Shown: piece by piece, positions 26,386 to 36,006 of the stretch
How the letters are laid out: each line of letters begins with the position of its first letter
Numbering within the stretch: position 1 is the stretch's first letter
Origin: an uncultured Muribaculaceae bacterium
GTDB taxonomy: Bacteria > Bacteroidota > Bacteroidia > Bacteroidales > Muribaculaceae
Length of the DNA: 64,000 bases
Assembly: GCA_910577585.1 (NCBI GenBank)
Contig: CAJTNN010000009.1
Coordinates: forward strand, 326-64,325
Reading direction: 5' to 3'
Made by a program: the position numbers and the translations under genes
The notes under the pieces: generated by a model
Database searches by the model: none
Told to the model about the DNA's origin: nothing
What the model saw: the letters and a program-made list of their open reading frames with translations, nothing else

Positions 26386-28725
26386 ATGCGCACACTTCTT
26401 GGTTTGTTTCTTTTTCTCTTGTCAATCGCTAATGCTGCGGGATATTATATCAAGGGGGAATGCCTCTCGACTGAGGGTGAACCTCTGCAGGGTGTATGCG
26501 TAAGCATGACCCCGTCTGAAAAGAATGACTCTACGGCGGATGTGCCTGAAAATGGAGTGTATACGTATAGCGACATCAACGGTAGTTTCGAGCTGGAGGG
26601 TATCGCGCCGGAAGTGCTCTACGATTTGTGCGTCTCAAAAGCCGGCTACAAGTCTCTGACCAATACTCTTGTCATCCCTTCCGATATCCCTTACACTGCT
26701 TTCTATATGGAAGTCTCTGAGGAAGAGGAGGCTAAAATGCTTGAGGAAGTGGAGGTGACAGCTAATGTGCTGGAGAACTATACCGACCGCACCGAACTCT
26801 ATCTGACATCACAGAATCGTAAAGCGGGCATCAACGCGCTTGATGCCATCGCTTCGCTGCCACTCTTCAAAAGCGGCATAAACGTCTCCTCATTGACTAA
26901 CCTTGAAGGCGCGAGAGTAAATGTATTAATCAACGGCCGGCGTGCCTCGGAAGATGAAATCAGAAATCTGAAGGGCACCGATATCAAGAAGGTGGTGTAT
27001 TACGATAATGCGCCGGCTAAGTTCGCTTCATATTTCGGCGGTCCGGTGGCTAACATCATTTTGGCAAAACCTAAGGAATTGCTCTTCACCGGTAATATCG
27101 GTGGCTCTGCCACGACGCTCCTCTCTTTTACGGGGAATGCCGGCGTCACACTTATGGCTCCGCTGCATTATGTCAACGCGGCCTTTAATATCAACAGCGT
27201 TGATATCAAGGGGATGCGCCAGAAGGAATATTTCGATTACGGCGATCTCACCAACAGCTTCAGCCTCAATTCTGCCCATAACACCAAACTGAGCACCAAT
27301 TCCTTCGCCTCTTACCAGTTTGATAAAGGCCGCCATATGCTCTATGCCGGAGTCAATTACAATTCCTCTACCATCACTGCCAACACTGATTTCGACATCG
27401 AGGAAGTGACCCCATCTTCGGCCACTAAGGGGGAGCGCATCGTCGGCAACCATAACATCCAGGATCTGGCAAGCATCGACATTTACTATAACTATAATAT
27501 CGATGATAAGTCTGATCTCAGCATCGACATTCTGAACGCCTATAACAAGACTTCGCGTTCAAACTCCAACTATCAGCACACACCCGACAATTCAGCCTAC
27601 TCCGACTTCGACATCCGCCAGCTGACCCACAACGATATCTATACGTTTAAATTTTCGGCTATGTATTCGACGTCGTTCTGGGATGGGTTCTTCACCGCCA
27701 ATCTATATGAGTCCTACGTCAACCTGCATCAGAGATACTCATCTCCGCTTGCGGCGCAATATGATGTGCATAACCACAACCAGAGCCATTCGCCATCGCT
27801 GGCGGTGTCATACAATAAGAATTTCAACCGCTTCGGCGCAATGCTGACCATTAACGCTATCGACGATTATTATAAACTGTCGGGAGCGGGTGCATACAAC
27901 GATTTCCGAGTCTACCCGCGTATTAACCTCAGCTACAGGTTTTCATCAAATCTTATGATGCGCATGATGGGTTGGCTGGAAAGCGCTACCAACTCTTTGG
28001 GGGCGATGAACTCAAACCGCTACTTTCTCGACACTCGCTATTTCTCTGAAAATCTGGCCTACGAGCATACGGTGTACTCGTATTGCGGCAGCCTTTCAGC
28101 CTCTTGGTCGCTGCCGGAGCTCAAGCTCTTTCTGCTGCCATATTTAACCTACAGGTATATCGACAAGCCATATATCGACTATATCCAGCAAGAGGGCCGG
28201 AATTTTATCCGCAAGAGTATCGTCGTGCCTAATCAGCACTCGGTGGATTACTATCTGAGTGCTACATGGCGCCCCGTGCAGAACCTATCGATCCAACCCA
28301 CACTGAAGGGCACATTCACCACCTACAAGACTCCGCTTAAAGAGGTACGCTTCAATTGGCTGAATTTCGAATTGAGCGCTGATTATTCGGTTGGAAGTTT
28401 CCAGATACATGCAGAATGCAGCTCACCCACCCGGCAACTCGATGGCGTTAACACTATCAACAAGGGCTGGAGCGCAAGCGCCTCTGCATATTGGAAGCAC
28501 AATAATTTTCACGCTGGTCTGACATATAGTTTCTCGGAACACAACGACTGGACCATAACCGAGATACCCGGTTTCACGCATTATTCCTCAACCACCCTGC
28601 GCAATGCGGCCTACCAATTCGCAATCAACCTCGGATATTACTTCCAGACGGGCCGCAACAATCAGAACCGTCGCGGCAAGCGCCTATCCAACAGTGCCTC
28701 AGAGACCGGTTTCTCTACCCGCTAA
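26386..28725 (+). CDS. outer-membrane beta-barrel protein with carboxypeptidase-like N-domain
   Basis: 779 residues. Signal peptide (LLGLFLFLLSIANAAG), then a CarboxypepD-regulatory-like beta domain (~22-110: GECLSTEGEPLQGVCVSMTP ... SDINGSFELEGI). A plug-like region (LDAIASLPLFKSGINVSS ... VNVLINGRRASEDEIRNLKG) and a long barrel with alternating aromatic strands follow. This is the TonB-receptor-like outer_membrane_beta-barrel type common in Bacteroidetes, not paired with a SusD. No TonB box is evident and no substrate can be assigned. It stands alone with its own upstream promoter region. Confidence 0.85.
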   Translation: MRTLLGLFLFLLSIANAAGYYIKGECLSTEGEPLQGVCVSMTPSEKNDSTADVPENGVYTYSDINGSFELEGIAPEVLYDLCVSKAGYKSLTNTLVIPSDIPYTAFYMEVSEEEEAKMLEEVEVTANVLENYTDRTELYLTSQNRKAGINALDAIASLPLFKSGINVSSLTNLEGARVNVLINGRRASEDEIRNLKGTDIKKVVYYDNAPAKFASYFGGPVANIILAKPKELLFTGNIGGSATTLLSFTGNAGVTLMAPLHYVNAAFNINSVDIKGMRQKEYFDYGDLTNSFSLNSAHNTKLSTNSFASYQFDKGRHMLYAGVNYNSSTITANTDFDIEEVTPSSATKGERIVGNHNIQDLASIDIYYNYNIDDKSDLSIDILNAYNKTSRSNSNYQHTPDNSAYSDFDIRQLTHNDIYTFKFSAMYSTSFWDGFFTANLYESYVNLHQRYSSPLAAQYDVHNHNQSHSPSLAVSYNKNFNRFGAMLTINAIDDYYKLSGAGAYNDFRVYPRINLSYRFSSNLMMRMMGWLESATNSLGAMNSNRYFLDTRYFSENLAYEHTVYSYCGSLSASWSLPELKLFLLPYLTYRYIDKPYIDYIQQEGRNFIRKSIVVPNQHSVDYYLSATWRPVQNLSIQPTLKGTFTTYKTPLKEVRFNWLNFELSADYSVGSFQIHAECSSPTRQLDGVNTINKGWSASASAYWKHNNFHAGLTYSFSEHNDWTITEIPGFTHYSSTTLRNAAYQFAINLGYYFQTGRNNQNRRGKRLSNSASETGFSTR

Positions 28726-28846
28726 CCTATAAACCATCCCACGGGTGCATCCCTGTGTTGCGACAGGGAATGCAGCCCGGATTTACGGTGACCTGACACG
28801 CCGGAGAGGGACGCGCCGGACGATGAGAAGTTTTTTATCGGGAATT

Positions 28847-28878
28847 TTTGGATTGTTGATTAAATTTGAGTATTTTTG
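28847..28878 (+). promoter_or_regulatory. promoter of mdh
   Basis: TTTG (28847-28850), 20 nt, TATTTTTG (28871-28878). The leader to the mdh ATG is about 177 nt and includes the half-element at 28964-28985. The gap 28726-29061 holds no credible gene. Confidence 0.8.
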
Positions 28879-28963
28879 CAATGCTGATTCCGCTGAGTCT
28901 TCATGCCGGAATCGGTATAGCGGCTGAACGCATAGGCGCTCAGCTGCGCCATCAGGTTGTGGC

Positions 28964-28985
28964 CGTAAAAAGTTTAAACGACTTC
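28964..28985. repeat. solo arm of the GTTTAAAC palindromic element
   Basis: These 22 nt are identical to the right terminal arm of the element at 59785-59976 (GTAAAAAGTTTAAACGAC core). Only one arm is present, within the mdh leader. Confidence 0.7.
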
Positions 28986-29061
28986 TCTGCGGCATAAACG
29001 ACATTCAAGAATATAACCCGAATCGGATAATCCAACTTAAATCATTTCATAATACCAAATT

Positions 29062-29991
29062 ATGTCAAAAGTAACAGTGGTAGGCGCCGGCAACGTAGGC
29101 GCCACAGCAGTCAACGTAATGGCACTGCGCGAAGTAGCTGACGAAGTTGTAATGCTCGACATCAAGGAGGGCGTTGCCGAGGGTAAGGCCATGGATATGA
29201 TGCAGACAGCTAATCTGCTCGACATGAACACCCGCATCAACGGCGTCACCAACAACTATGAGGCTACTAAAGACAGCGATGTTGTAGTCATCACTTCAGG
29301 TATCCCCCGCAAGCCGGGCATGACCCGCGAGGAACTCATCGGTGTCAACGCCGGCATCGTGAAGCAGGTCACTGAGAGCGTGCTCAAATTCAGCCCCAAC
29401 GCTGTGATCGTATGCGTTTCTAACCCGATGGACACAATGACCTACCTCATCCACAAGGTAGCTGGCATCCCCAAAAACCGCATCATCGGCATGGGTGGCG
29501 CTCTCGACAGCAGCCGCTTCAAATACTACCTCAGCCAGGCTCTCGGCGCTAACCCGAATGAGGTTGAGGGCTTCGTTATCGGCGGCCACGGCGATACCAC
29601 TATGATTCCCATGAAGCGCTTCGCAACTCTGCGCGGCATCCCCTGCGAGACTCTGCTCCCCGCTGAGACTCTCGATAAGGTGGTGGCTGACACTATGGTG
29701 GGCGGCGCTACACTCACAAAACTCCTCGGCACTTCTGCCTGGTATGCTCCGGGCGCTGCAACTGCCGAAGTTGTTGAGGCTGTAATCCACGACCAGAAAG
29801 CTATCATCCCCTGCTCTGCTCTCCTCGAGGGCGAGTATGGCCAGAGCGACCTCTGCATCGGCGTGCCCTGCGTGCTCGGCAAAGGTGGCATCGAGAAAAT
29901 CATCGAACTCGACCTCACTGCCGATGAGAAGGCTCTCTTCGAGAAGAGCGCCGAGGCTGTGAAGAAGACGAACGCAGCTCTTCCCTGCTAA
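29062..29991 (+). CDS. mdh: malate dehydrogenase
   Basis: 309 residues. Rossmann motif VVGAGNVGATAVN at the N-terminus, then SGIPRKPGMTREEL (mobile loop with substrate arginines), VSNPMDTMTYLI, and the catalytic His in GGHGDTTMIP. It belongs to the LDH-like MDH clade used by Bacteroidetes and interconverts malate and oxaloacetate with NAD, in the reductive branch towards succinate and propionate. It has its own promoter and a strong terminator. Synonymous choices look biased to C/T-ending codons, as in highly expressed genes. Confidence 0.96.
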   Translation: MSKVTVVGAGNVGATAVNVMALREVADEVVMLDIKEGVAEGKAMDMMQTANLLDMNTRINGVTNNYEATKDSDVVVITSGIPRKPGMTREELIGVNAGIVKQVTESVLKFSPNAVIVCVSNPMDTMTYLIHKVAGIPKNRIIGMGGALDSSRFKYYLSQALGANPNEVEGFVIGGHGDTTMIPMKRFATLRGIPCETLLPAETLDKVVADTMVGGATLTKLLGTSAWYAPGAATAEVVEAVIHDQKAIIPCSALLEGEYGQSDLCIGVPCVLGKGGIEKIIELDLTADEKALFEKSAEAVKKTNAALPC

Positions 29992-30079
29992 TCCGGCATA
30001 CGCCCAATCAATAAAATCGCCCCCGGCGCCGACATCGCCTCATAACTGATGACAAGCCCGGACGATTACCCCAAAATAA

Positions 30080-30120
30080 ATCAGGGGACTCCGAAATCTC
30101 GGAGTCCCCTGATGTTTTAA
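30080..30120 (+). terminator. rho-independent-like terminator after mdh
   Basis: Perfect 15-bp stem (30080-30094 with 30099-30113) and a 4-nt AATC loop, followed by GTTTTAA. Confidence 0.85.
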
Positions 30121-30165
30121 TAGTCGTTTAAGAAACGGTTCACACCTGATTATCTCACTACCCCA

Positions 30166-31599
30166 TTATCTTACCACCACCTTGCGCACGCCAAGATTCG
30201 ACTTGCGGAGATAAATGCCGGGGCGGCTGCCATCGCTCTTGAGCCCTTCGAGGGTGTAGTAGCTCACCTCACCCTCATAGCTGCACTCAGCGCCTACTAC
30301 GCCTACGCCTGAACGCGGCTCTTCGGTCATAGTCAGCTCTGCAGTCATGTCAAGATAATTGAATTTCAGATTCACACATCCCCACTCGGCAAATTCTGCC
30401 ACAATCTCCTGACCTCTGTCTTCGAGCATCGGAATCACACGGGAATTGCCGTCTACCTGGAATGAATTGTCAGACTCATCAGCCGTAGAATAATACTTAT
30501 AGTAATGTGAGGCCGCACCTCCGGATGAATATGCCATCTCTATCCAGGGGATACGTATGCTCTTTCCGCGGAACTCGAATTCGCATACATATCCATCCTC
30601 CTCTTTAAAGAGCGATGTCTGGCGAATTTCAGGCTGATCATCTATCACGGCACGAGCACGGAATTCATAGGGAGGCTCCACACTCTCATTGGCGCTCACA
30701 TATGCCGTGCGATAGGCCCATGAGGCATTTACTTGCAGACTTCCCCAGTTTTTGAAGCTGTATTCAAAGGAATCACCACCGGGGCCAAAATGTACATTCC
30801 CCTGCTTAATAGCCTCTCCGGTCAGCAACTCTGACAACGGGTTATCCTCAAGCAGACCCCATACACTTTCAGCCGCCGGAGAAGCCGATTTTTCAGAACT
30901 TAAAATCACCGACACATTGCGTCCCTCAAACTTATAACTGCTTTGATAAGCATTCTCAAAACCTATCGGTATATACTTGATGATTGGCGAGGGTGTGCCT
31001 ACATTTACGATAGCGTATATCCCCTCTTCGGCATTAGGACGCTTGAACATCGGGGCCACGGTTGACTCGAGATAACAATATCTGCTATTGGCCGCAGCAT
31101 TGGCTACCACCACAGTAACCTCACCACCTTGCCAGTTGTAGAGTCCGAAGGGCCTCACATCATCAAGAGCCTCTGCATACGCGAAGGGCATCGCATAGGG
31201 TCTGCTCGAACCATAGATGGGATTAGCCTCCGTATAGAATGGATCATTTGCGGCCAATACCTGCAACAACTCAAATCTGCTTGCATCAGTGCCGATATAT
31301 TTGCACGCCGCATCTGAAGCCTCACCCCAATAGATCTTCATATCAGCATCTCCGGCAGGCAGGTCTACGGTGCACACATATCTCTCACCATCCTCCGACT
31401 CAAACCGAATCGCCCCATTGTCGCCATTAGCATCGGGCAACTGCCAATCGTTGAAGCTCCCCACCAGATAGAGACCATCCATCGGACTCACCATCGCTCC
31501 CGGAGCTTTCGCCGGCACATCCGAGACTCCTTTCATCTCAGCCGCATAGCTGAGCAGCATCGCGATTGCAATAACCGCATAAACTTAAACTCGATTCAT
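30166..31599 (-). pseudogene. secreted Por/T9SS-like protein with a stop codon in its signal peptide
   Basis: The ATG at 31599 reads Met-Asn-Arg-Val, then TAA at 31587-31585, then continues in frame as VYAVIAIAMLLSYAAEMKG. Together these form a normal signal peptide interrupted at codon 5. An internal ATG at 31560 leaves 464 residues with only a short hydrophobic stub. The body starts with GLYLVGSFNDW, similar to SusE/F-type or glycan-binding E-set domains, and ends GIYLRKSNLGVRKVVVR, like a sorting tail. The rest of the frame is intact, so the mutation is recent, an error, or suppressed. No neighbour suggests a function. Confidence 0.7.
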
Positions 31600-31689
31600 A
31601 AGCTTTGTTAGTTTTTAAATTAATATTGACTGTGGTTCACATAACTTTTGAGAGTATGTAATGCCGTCGTGACATAATATGTACGTTTG

Positions 31690-31697
31690 CAAATTTA
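31690..31697 (-). promoter_or_regulatory. -7 box upstream of the interrupted secreted-protein gene
   Basis: TAAATTTG on the minus strand, about 90 nt before the ATG at 31599. The rest of 31600-31910 is AT-rich and shows nothing else. Confidence 0.4.
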
Positions 31698-31910
31698 ACT
31701 AAAAATTATATATTCCAATAGTTTTTTTTCGTTAATTAAAGTTAAAAAAACAGCCAATACCTTATTCCTTTCACATCATATTCAACTATTCCCTTACACT
31801 CTGCATATTCAGTTGCATTTACATTTAGTACATCATTCTACAGTGAGTCCTGCGATTAAGGAGAGTGAGATGACATATACTACCTGTAACTACGAAAAGA
31901 TAATGATAAT

Positions 31911-31954
31911 CAAAAACAGCGCTCCCCGTCGACCACGTGGGGCGGCGGGGAGCG
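31911..31954 (-). terminator. terminator of the MFS transporter gene
   Basis: Stem CGCTCCCCG / CGGGGAGCG (31920-31928 with 31946-31954). On the minus strand it is followed by CTGTTTTTG. Confidence 0.75.
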
Positions 31955-31982
31955 ATATGGGTTTGGGAGTTGAGGTTGGCGC

Positions 31983-33719
31983 TTACTCTTCGGCTGCGGC
32001 CACCTCTGACTCTTCGATTTCGGCTTTGACGGCTGCAGGAGCGGCCACATTCGGAAGCTCGAGGCCAAGATGCTTCTTCTTGTCGACTACCTTGAGATAG
32101 GCTCCGATAATCAGCGCTGCCACGCCGAGTCCGGCAAGCATCACGAGGGCCCAGGTATAGTTGTAGCTGACGGAGGCTACCTCTTCGGTCATCGTGCCGG
32201 CGGCTACCTGCGCCTCGATGTCGGTGTTGGTAGAGGTGAGCACCTTGCCGATAAGCATCGGGAAGAGCCAAAGGCCGATGTTCTGAATCCAGAATATGAG
32301 CGCATAGGCCGAACCGATAATCTTGGCGTCAACAAGCTTGGGCACTGAGGGCCACAACGAGGCGGGCACGAGCGAGAAGCTGGCGCCGAGCACAAGTATA
32401 GTCACATAGGCCACAATCACGCCGCCGGCTGCGTTACCCTTGAACATCGGCAGTACGAATGCAAATGTAAGATGGCAAGCTATCAGCAGCAGCGAACCGA
32501 GCACAAGCATCGAGGCGGCCTTACCTTTATGGTCAACAAATTTGCCGAGAATCGGAGTGATGCCCACTGCAAGCAGGGGGAAGACGGCGAAGATGGCGCC
32601 TGCGCTCTGCTGTTGGTAGCCCATCCAGCAATATACCACGAGCGACACCACCGACACTGCGAAGAGCAGCAGCTTCATACCCTTCTGGCGCGCGAAGTTG
32701 CCGGCAAAGGCCGTGGCTGCCACAAGGAGCATGATCACATACTGTATGTAGGTGACACTGTCGCTGAGCCAGAAGCTACCCTCGGGGAGAGGATTGAACT
32801 GAATATTGCACTGAAGCATGTTGACGGCATATTTCTGGAAGGGGAAGATGGCTGAGTAGTAGAGCACGCAGAGAAGTGCCACAAGCCAGAAACCGAGACT
32901 TGACAGAATCTTGCCGAGGTCGGAGATGCGGAAGGGGTCATCTTTCTCTTCGGCTTCGCCGGTCTGCTTGTCGAGCCGGGCATCCATGAAGAAGTATACG
33001 ATAAACATGATCAGGGCAATCATGAGCAGAACCACGCCGAAGGCCACGGAACGGCTCACATTGACTGTGCCCCCCATCTCGGCAAACATCGGCGAGAATA
33101 TCATACATGTAGCCACACCGAGACGCGCCAGAGCCATCTCCGAGCCCATGGCCAAAGCCATCTCGCGCCCCTTGAACCACTTCACGATGCCTCGGCTCAC
33201 AGTGATGCCTGCCATCTCGACGCCGCAACCGAAAATCATGAAACCTACGGCTGATAGTTTGGCCGATGCAGGCATACCCTCGTAGAAGGGGGACACGCCG
33301 AGTTCGTCGAAGCCGGGAATGTAGTTGAGATGATTCGTAAACCACACATCAAGGCCGCTGCCCTGGAAGGCATCGGTGAGTGCATACCAGTTGATGGTGC
33401 CACCCACCACCATCACGGCACCTGAGAGGATAGCTGTGAAGCGCACTCCCATCTTGTCGAGGATGATGCCGGCGAAGATGAGGAAGAAGATGAAGACATT
33501 CAGGAAAGTCTCCGAGCCCTGCATCGTGCCGAAGGCTGTAGAGTCCCAGCCACGCTCCGACTGCAGGAGGTTCTTGATCGGCGAGAGGACATCCATGAAC
33601 ACATAGGAGCAGAACATCGCGAAGGCCAGAAGCCCGAGCGCGGTCCAGCGGGCCCACGACTTGTCGCGAAGGGTCTCCACCAGCATCACGGGCGATACAT
33701 TTTTAGTTGTTACTTCCAT
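31983..33719 (-). CDS. major facilitator superfamily transporter
   Basis: 578 residues with about 12 membrane spans. N-terminal half: ALGLLAFAMFCSYVFMDVLS, FIFFLIFAGIILDKMGVRFT (loop 2-3 DKMGVR resembles the MFS GxxxDRxGRR motif). A cytoplasmic insert (DARLDKQTGEAEEKDDPF) separates the halves, and a second DHKG-containing loop lies in the C-terminal half. The last ~25 residues are Ala/Glu-rich. Substrate is unknown. Upstream lies a repeat containing two consensus promoters pointing into this gene (33833-33953). Confidence 0.88.
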   Translation of the reverse strand: MEVTTKNVSPVMLVETLRDKSWARWTALGLLAFAMFCSYVFMDVLSPIKNLLQSERGWDSTAFGTMQGSETFLNVFIFFLIFAGIILDKMGVRFTAILSGAVMVVGGTINWYALTDAFQGSGLDVWFTNHLNYIPGFDELGVSPFYEGMPASAKLSAVGFMIFGCGVEMAGITVSRGIVKWFKGREMALAMGSEMALARLGVATCMIFSPMFAEMGGTVNVSRSVAFGVVLLMIALIMFIVYFFMDARLDKQTGEAEEKDDPFRISDLGKILSSLGFWLVALLCVLYYSAIFPFQKYAVNMLQCNIQFNPLPEGSFWLSDSVTYIQYVIMLLVAATAFAGNFARQKGMKLLLFAVSVVSLVVYCWMGYQQQSAGAIFAVFPLLAVGITPILGKFVDHKGKAASMLVLGSLLLIACHLTFAFVLPMFKGNAAGGVIVAYVTILVLGASFSLVPASLWPSVPKLVDAKIIGSAYALIFWIQNIGLWLFPMLIGKVLTSTNTDIEAQVAAGTMTEEVASVSYNYTWALVMLAGLGVAALIIGAYLKVVDKKKHLGLELPNVAAPAAVKAEIEESEVAAAEE

Positions 33720-33832
33720 AAGGATATTTCGGTTAGTTTGATAATAATTTCATCTATAAGTCGGCGAAGGGTGCGAGCCTCGCGTCATGCATAGCCTGCA
33801 CTCCGAACTGCGTACGCTGCCCATTGCATCCG

Positions 33833-33864
33833 CAAATTTAAACAAAATTCGCGAGTCGGCCAAA
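33833..33864 (-). promoter_or_regulatory. promoter inside repeat unit 1a, towards the MFS gene
   Basis: Minus strand: TTTG (33861-33864), 20 nt, TAAATTTG (33833-33840). Consensus in both boxes and spacing. Confidence 0.75.
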
Positions 33865-33921
33865 AGCGCATGTCGCTCCGCAGGAGCGGTGCGCGGTGCC
33901 GTCAGGCATTTGGACCGTCCG

Positions 33922-33953
33922 CAAATTTAAACAAAATTCGCGAGTCGGCCAAA
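33922..33953 (-). promoter_or_regulatory. promoter inside repeat unit 1b, towards the MFS gene
   Basis: Minus strand: TTTG (33950-33953), 20 nt, TAAATTTG (33922-33929). A tandem duplicate of the unit 1a promoter, 89 nt upstream. Confidence 0.7.
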
Positions 33954-33974
33954 GCGCATGTCGGCGGGCGGATG

Positions 33975-34019
33975 AAAAAATGCTCCGGCATGCAGCCATT
34001 AGCCGCATTGCCGGAGCAT
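33975..34019 (-). terminator. terminator of the PPi-phosphofructokinase gene
   Basis: An 11-bp stem (ATGCTCCGGCA / TGCCGGAGCAT, 33980-33990 with 34009-34019) is followed on the minus strand by TTTTTTC. Confidence 0.85.
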
Positions 34020-34062
34020 CATTGTCTATTTACAGCCTATGAATTCAGGGTGGGGTGTGGAA

Positions 34063-35718
34063 TCAGATCTCCTTGTTGTGCTCAAGAAGAAGTGTCATCG
34101 ACGGACGGTCGCAGATCTCTGCAGGACCGAAGTACTGGATCGGGCCGGGATACTGATAGAGAGTATTCAGGGCCAGAGTCTCGCGCATCGATGCATATTT
34201 CAGGTAGGGGCGGCCATTGAGGTTGACCAGAGCCTTCTGGATTACAGGCTTCATCTGGCCATGACGACGCTCCATGTTCATCATCATTGTGATGGGTATA
34301 CCGCCGGCAATCCAGTTCTCAGGCTTGTCGGTGAGGTTGCGCACACTCGACATGTAGCCTGTCAGACCTGAGTTGATGAGCATGGCGGCGTTGTAGCCGA
34401 GGGCGTAGGTGTAGTCAGCGTCGAAGTTGGTGGGGTCGGCGCAACGTCCCTCGTAGCCGAAGAAGTGGTGCTGGGCAGCGAACTTGCCGCTGTACTGACC
34501 CTCTTCAGCCATCTCCTCAAGACGCTTGGCCACCATCTCGCTCAGCAGGCTCTCTGTCTCGATGAGCGATACCTGCACGTTGCCATGGCTGTCGCGGTCG
34601 AGGCTGAGCTGGAGGGCGATGTTCTTCGGGAGTGATTTGTAGAGCTCGCCGCACTCGGGGGTGAGGTGAGAGTGGATGACACGCAGCTTGTCGAGCTCCT
34701 CGAGGCCTTCGAGTTCCTCGGCAAATTCCACAAGCACATCGTTGAGCTCGGCGATGAGCTTCTTCATCGAGGGGATGAACTCGATCAGACCCTCGGGCAC
34801 GAGCACTGTGCCAAAGTTCCAGCCGAGTTTAGCGCGCTCCGCCACTACGTAGCAGATCTGGCTGACGATGTTGTCGAGAGTCATGCGCTTGGCGGCCACC
34901 TCCTCTGAGATGAGGCAGACGTTGGGCTGGGTCTCAAGGGCGCATTCGAGGGCGATGTGTGAGGCCGAGCGACCCATGAGCTTGATGAAGTGATAGTATT
35001 TCTTGGCTGAGTTGCAGTCGCGCTGGATGTTGCCGATTACCTCTGAATATACCTTGCAGGCGGTGTCGAAACCGAATGAGGTCTCGATCCATTCATTCTT
35101 GAGGTCGCCGTCGATGGTCTTGGGCACACCGATCACCTGGATGTCGGCGCCGTTGGCCTTGTAGTACTCGGCCAGCACGGCGGCATTGGTGTTGGAGTCA
35201 TCGCCGCCGATGATGACGAGAGCTTTGATATTGAGTTCCTTGAGCACTTTCAGACCGGCGTCAAACTGATCGGGAGTCTCGAGCTTTGTGCGGCCGGAGC
35301 CGATGATATCGAAGCCGCCGGTGTTGCGGTATTCCTTGATGTAGCCGGCAGTGAGCTCCATGTACTGATGATTGATGAAGCCTGAGGGGCCCATGAGGAA
35401 GCCGTAAAGGCGGCATTCCTTGTTGAGGCTCTTGATGCCGTCGAAGATGCCGCTCACCACGTTGTGGCCGCCGGGTGCCTGACCACCTGAGAGGATGATA
35501 CCTACGTTAAAGGGCTCTTCCACACGCTCGGGTTTGGAATTGGGTTCGAACTCTACGACAGGCATACCGTAGGTGTTGGGGAACAACGCCTTGATCTCCT
35601 TCTGGTCGGCTACTGATTCTGTAGCCTCGCCTACCTTGACTTTTACCGGACCCTGCAGAGCTTTGGGAAGTTTGGGCTGATATTCAGCTCTTACTCTTTG
35701 AAGTGCACTCTTTTTCAT
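34063..35718 (-). CDS. pfp: pyrophosphate--fructose 6-phosphate 1-phosphotransferase
   Basis: 551 residues from the ATG at 35718 (MKKSALQRVRAEYQPKLP); upstream in-frame sequence is not protein-like. It phosphorylates fructose-6-phosphate reversibly with pyrophosphate. Motifs: ILSGGQAPGGHNVV (phosphate-binding loop), GGDDSNTNAA (PPi-type, where ATP enzymes have Gly-Asp-Gly-Ser), VPKTIDGDLKNEWIETSFG (catalytic Asp), and LMGRSASHIALECAL. Length matches the long PfpB/plant-like class typical of Bacteroidetes. It has its own terminator and a -7 box at 35795-35802. Confidence 0.95.
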   Translation of the reverse strand: MKKSALQRVRAEYQPKLPKALQGPVKVKVGEATESVADQKEIKALFPNTYGMPVVEFEPNSKPERVEEPFNVGIILSGGQAPGGHNVVSGIFDGIKSLNKECRLYGFLMGPSGFINHQYMELTAGYIKEYRNTGGFDIIGSGRTKLETPDQFDAGLKVLKELNIKALVIIGGDDSNTNAAVLAEYYKANGADIQVIGVPKTIDGDLKNEWIETSFGFDTACKVYSEVIGNIQRDCNSAKKYYHFIKLMGRSASHIALECALETQPNVCLISEEVAAKRMTLDNIVSQICYVVAERAKLGWNFGTVLVPEGLIEFIPSMKKLIAELNDVLVEFAEELEGLEELDKLRVIHSHLTPECGELYKSLPKNIALQLSLDRDSHGNVQVSLIETESLLSEMVAKRLEEMAEEGQYSGKFAAQHHFFGYEGRCADPTNFDADYTYALGYNAAMLINSGLTGYMSSVRNLTDKPENWIAGGIPITMMMNMERRHGQMKPVIQKALVNLNGRPYLKYASMRETLALNTLYQYPGPIQYFGPAEICDRPSMTLLLEHNKEI

Positions 35719-35794
35719 TAAGTTGTCAAATAATTTTTTACCTCTGTCGCGCCTCCGACCAGCCGGGAAGCGCAAACTCATTCTTTTTCAGATG

Positions 35795-35802
35795 CAAAGT
35801 TA
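35795..35802 (-). promoter_or_regulatory. -7 box upstream of pfp
   Basis: TAACTTTG on the minus strand, 77 nt before the ATG. No clear -33 TTTG at 20 nt. Confidence 0.45.
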
Positions 35803-36006
35803 ATAATTTTTCTGCATTTATATATTTATCATACTGAAAAATATGGCTTGGAAGGGTGGTTTTCTTTATCTTTTTTATTAATTTTGTCTTCGCGGCCTGC
35901 CTTGCGTATGAGCCCCTGCGGGGGCATGCGCCGTCAGGAGCCGCCGCGGTGTCGCGCCACACTCCGGCGGCGAGGCGACCGCACCTACCATATAATCAAC
36001 CAGACT

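Larger units (their letters stand above)
33832..33971. repeat. promoter-bearing interspersed repeat, copy 1 (one full unit plus part)
   Basis: A ~89-bp unit (33832-33920) begins GCAAATTTAAACAAAATTCG and includes GTCGGCCAAAAGCGCATG, a CGCTCCGCAGGAGCG hairpin and TTTGGACCGTCC. A second, truncated unit starts at 33921. The same unit occurs at 49585-49672. Each start carries a minus-strand consensus promoter. Confidence 0.9.

Noticed and set aside
28745..28927. 60-codon frame between the outer-membrane protein and mdh
   Set aside because: It overlaps the mdh promoter boxes and shows no protein-like composition.
30166..31560. Normal gene starting at the internal ATG 31560
   Set aside because: That start leaves a truncated hydrophobic stub, while the upstream in-frame codons complete a signal peptide; the interrupted reading explains the sequence better.
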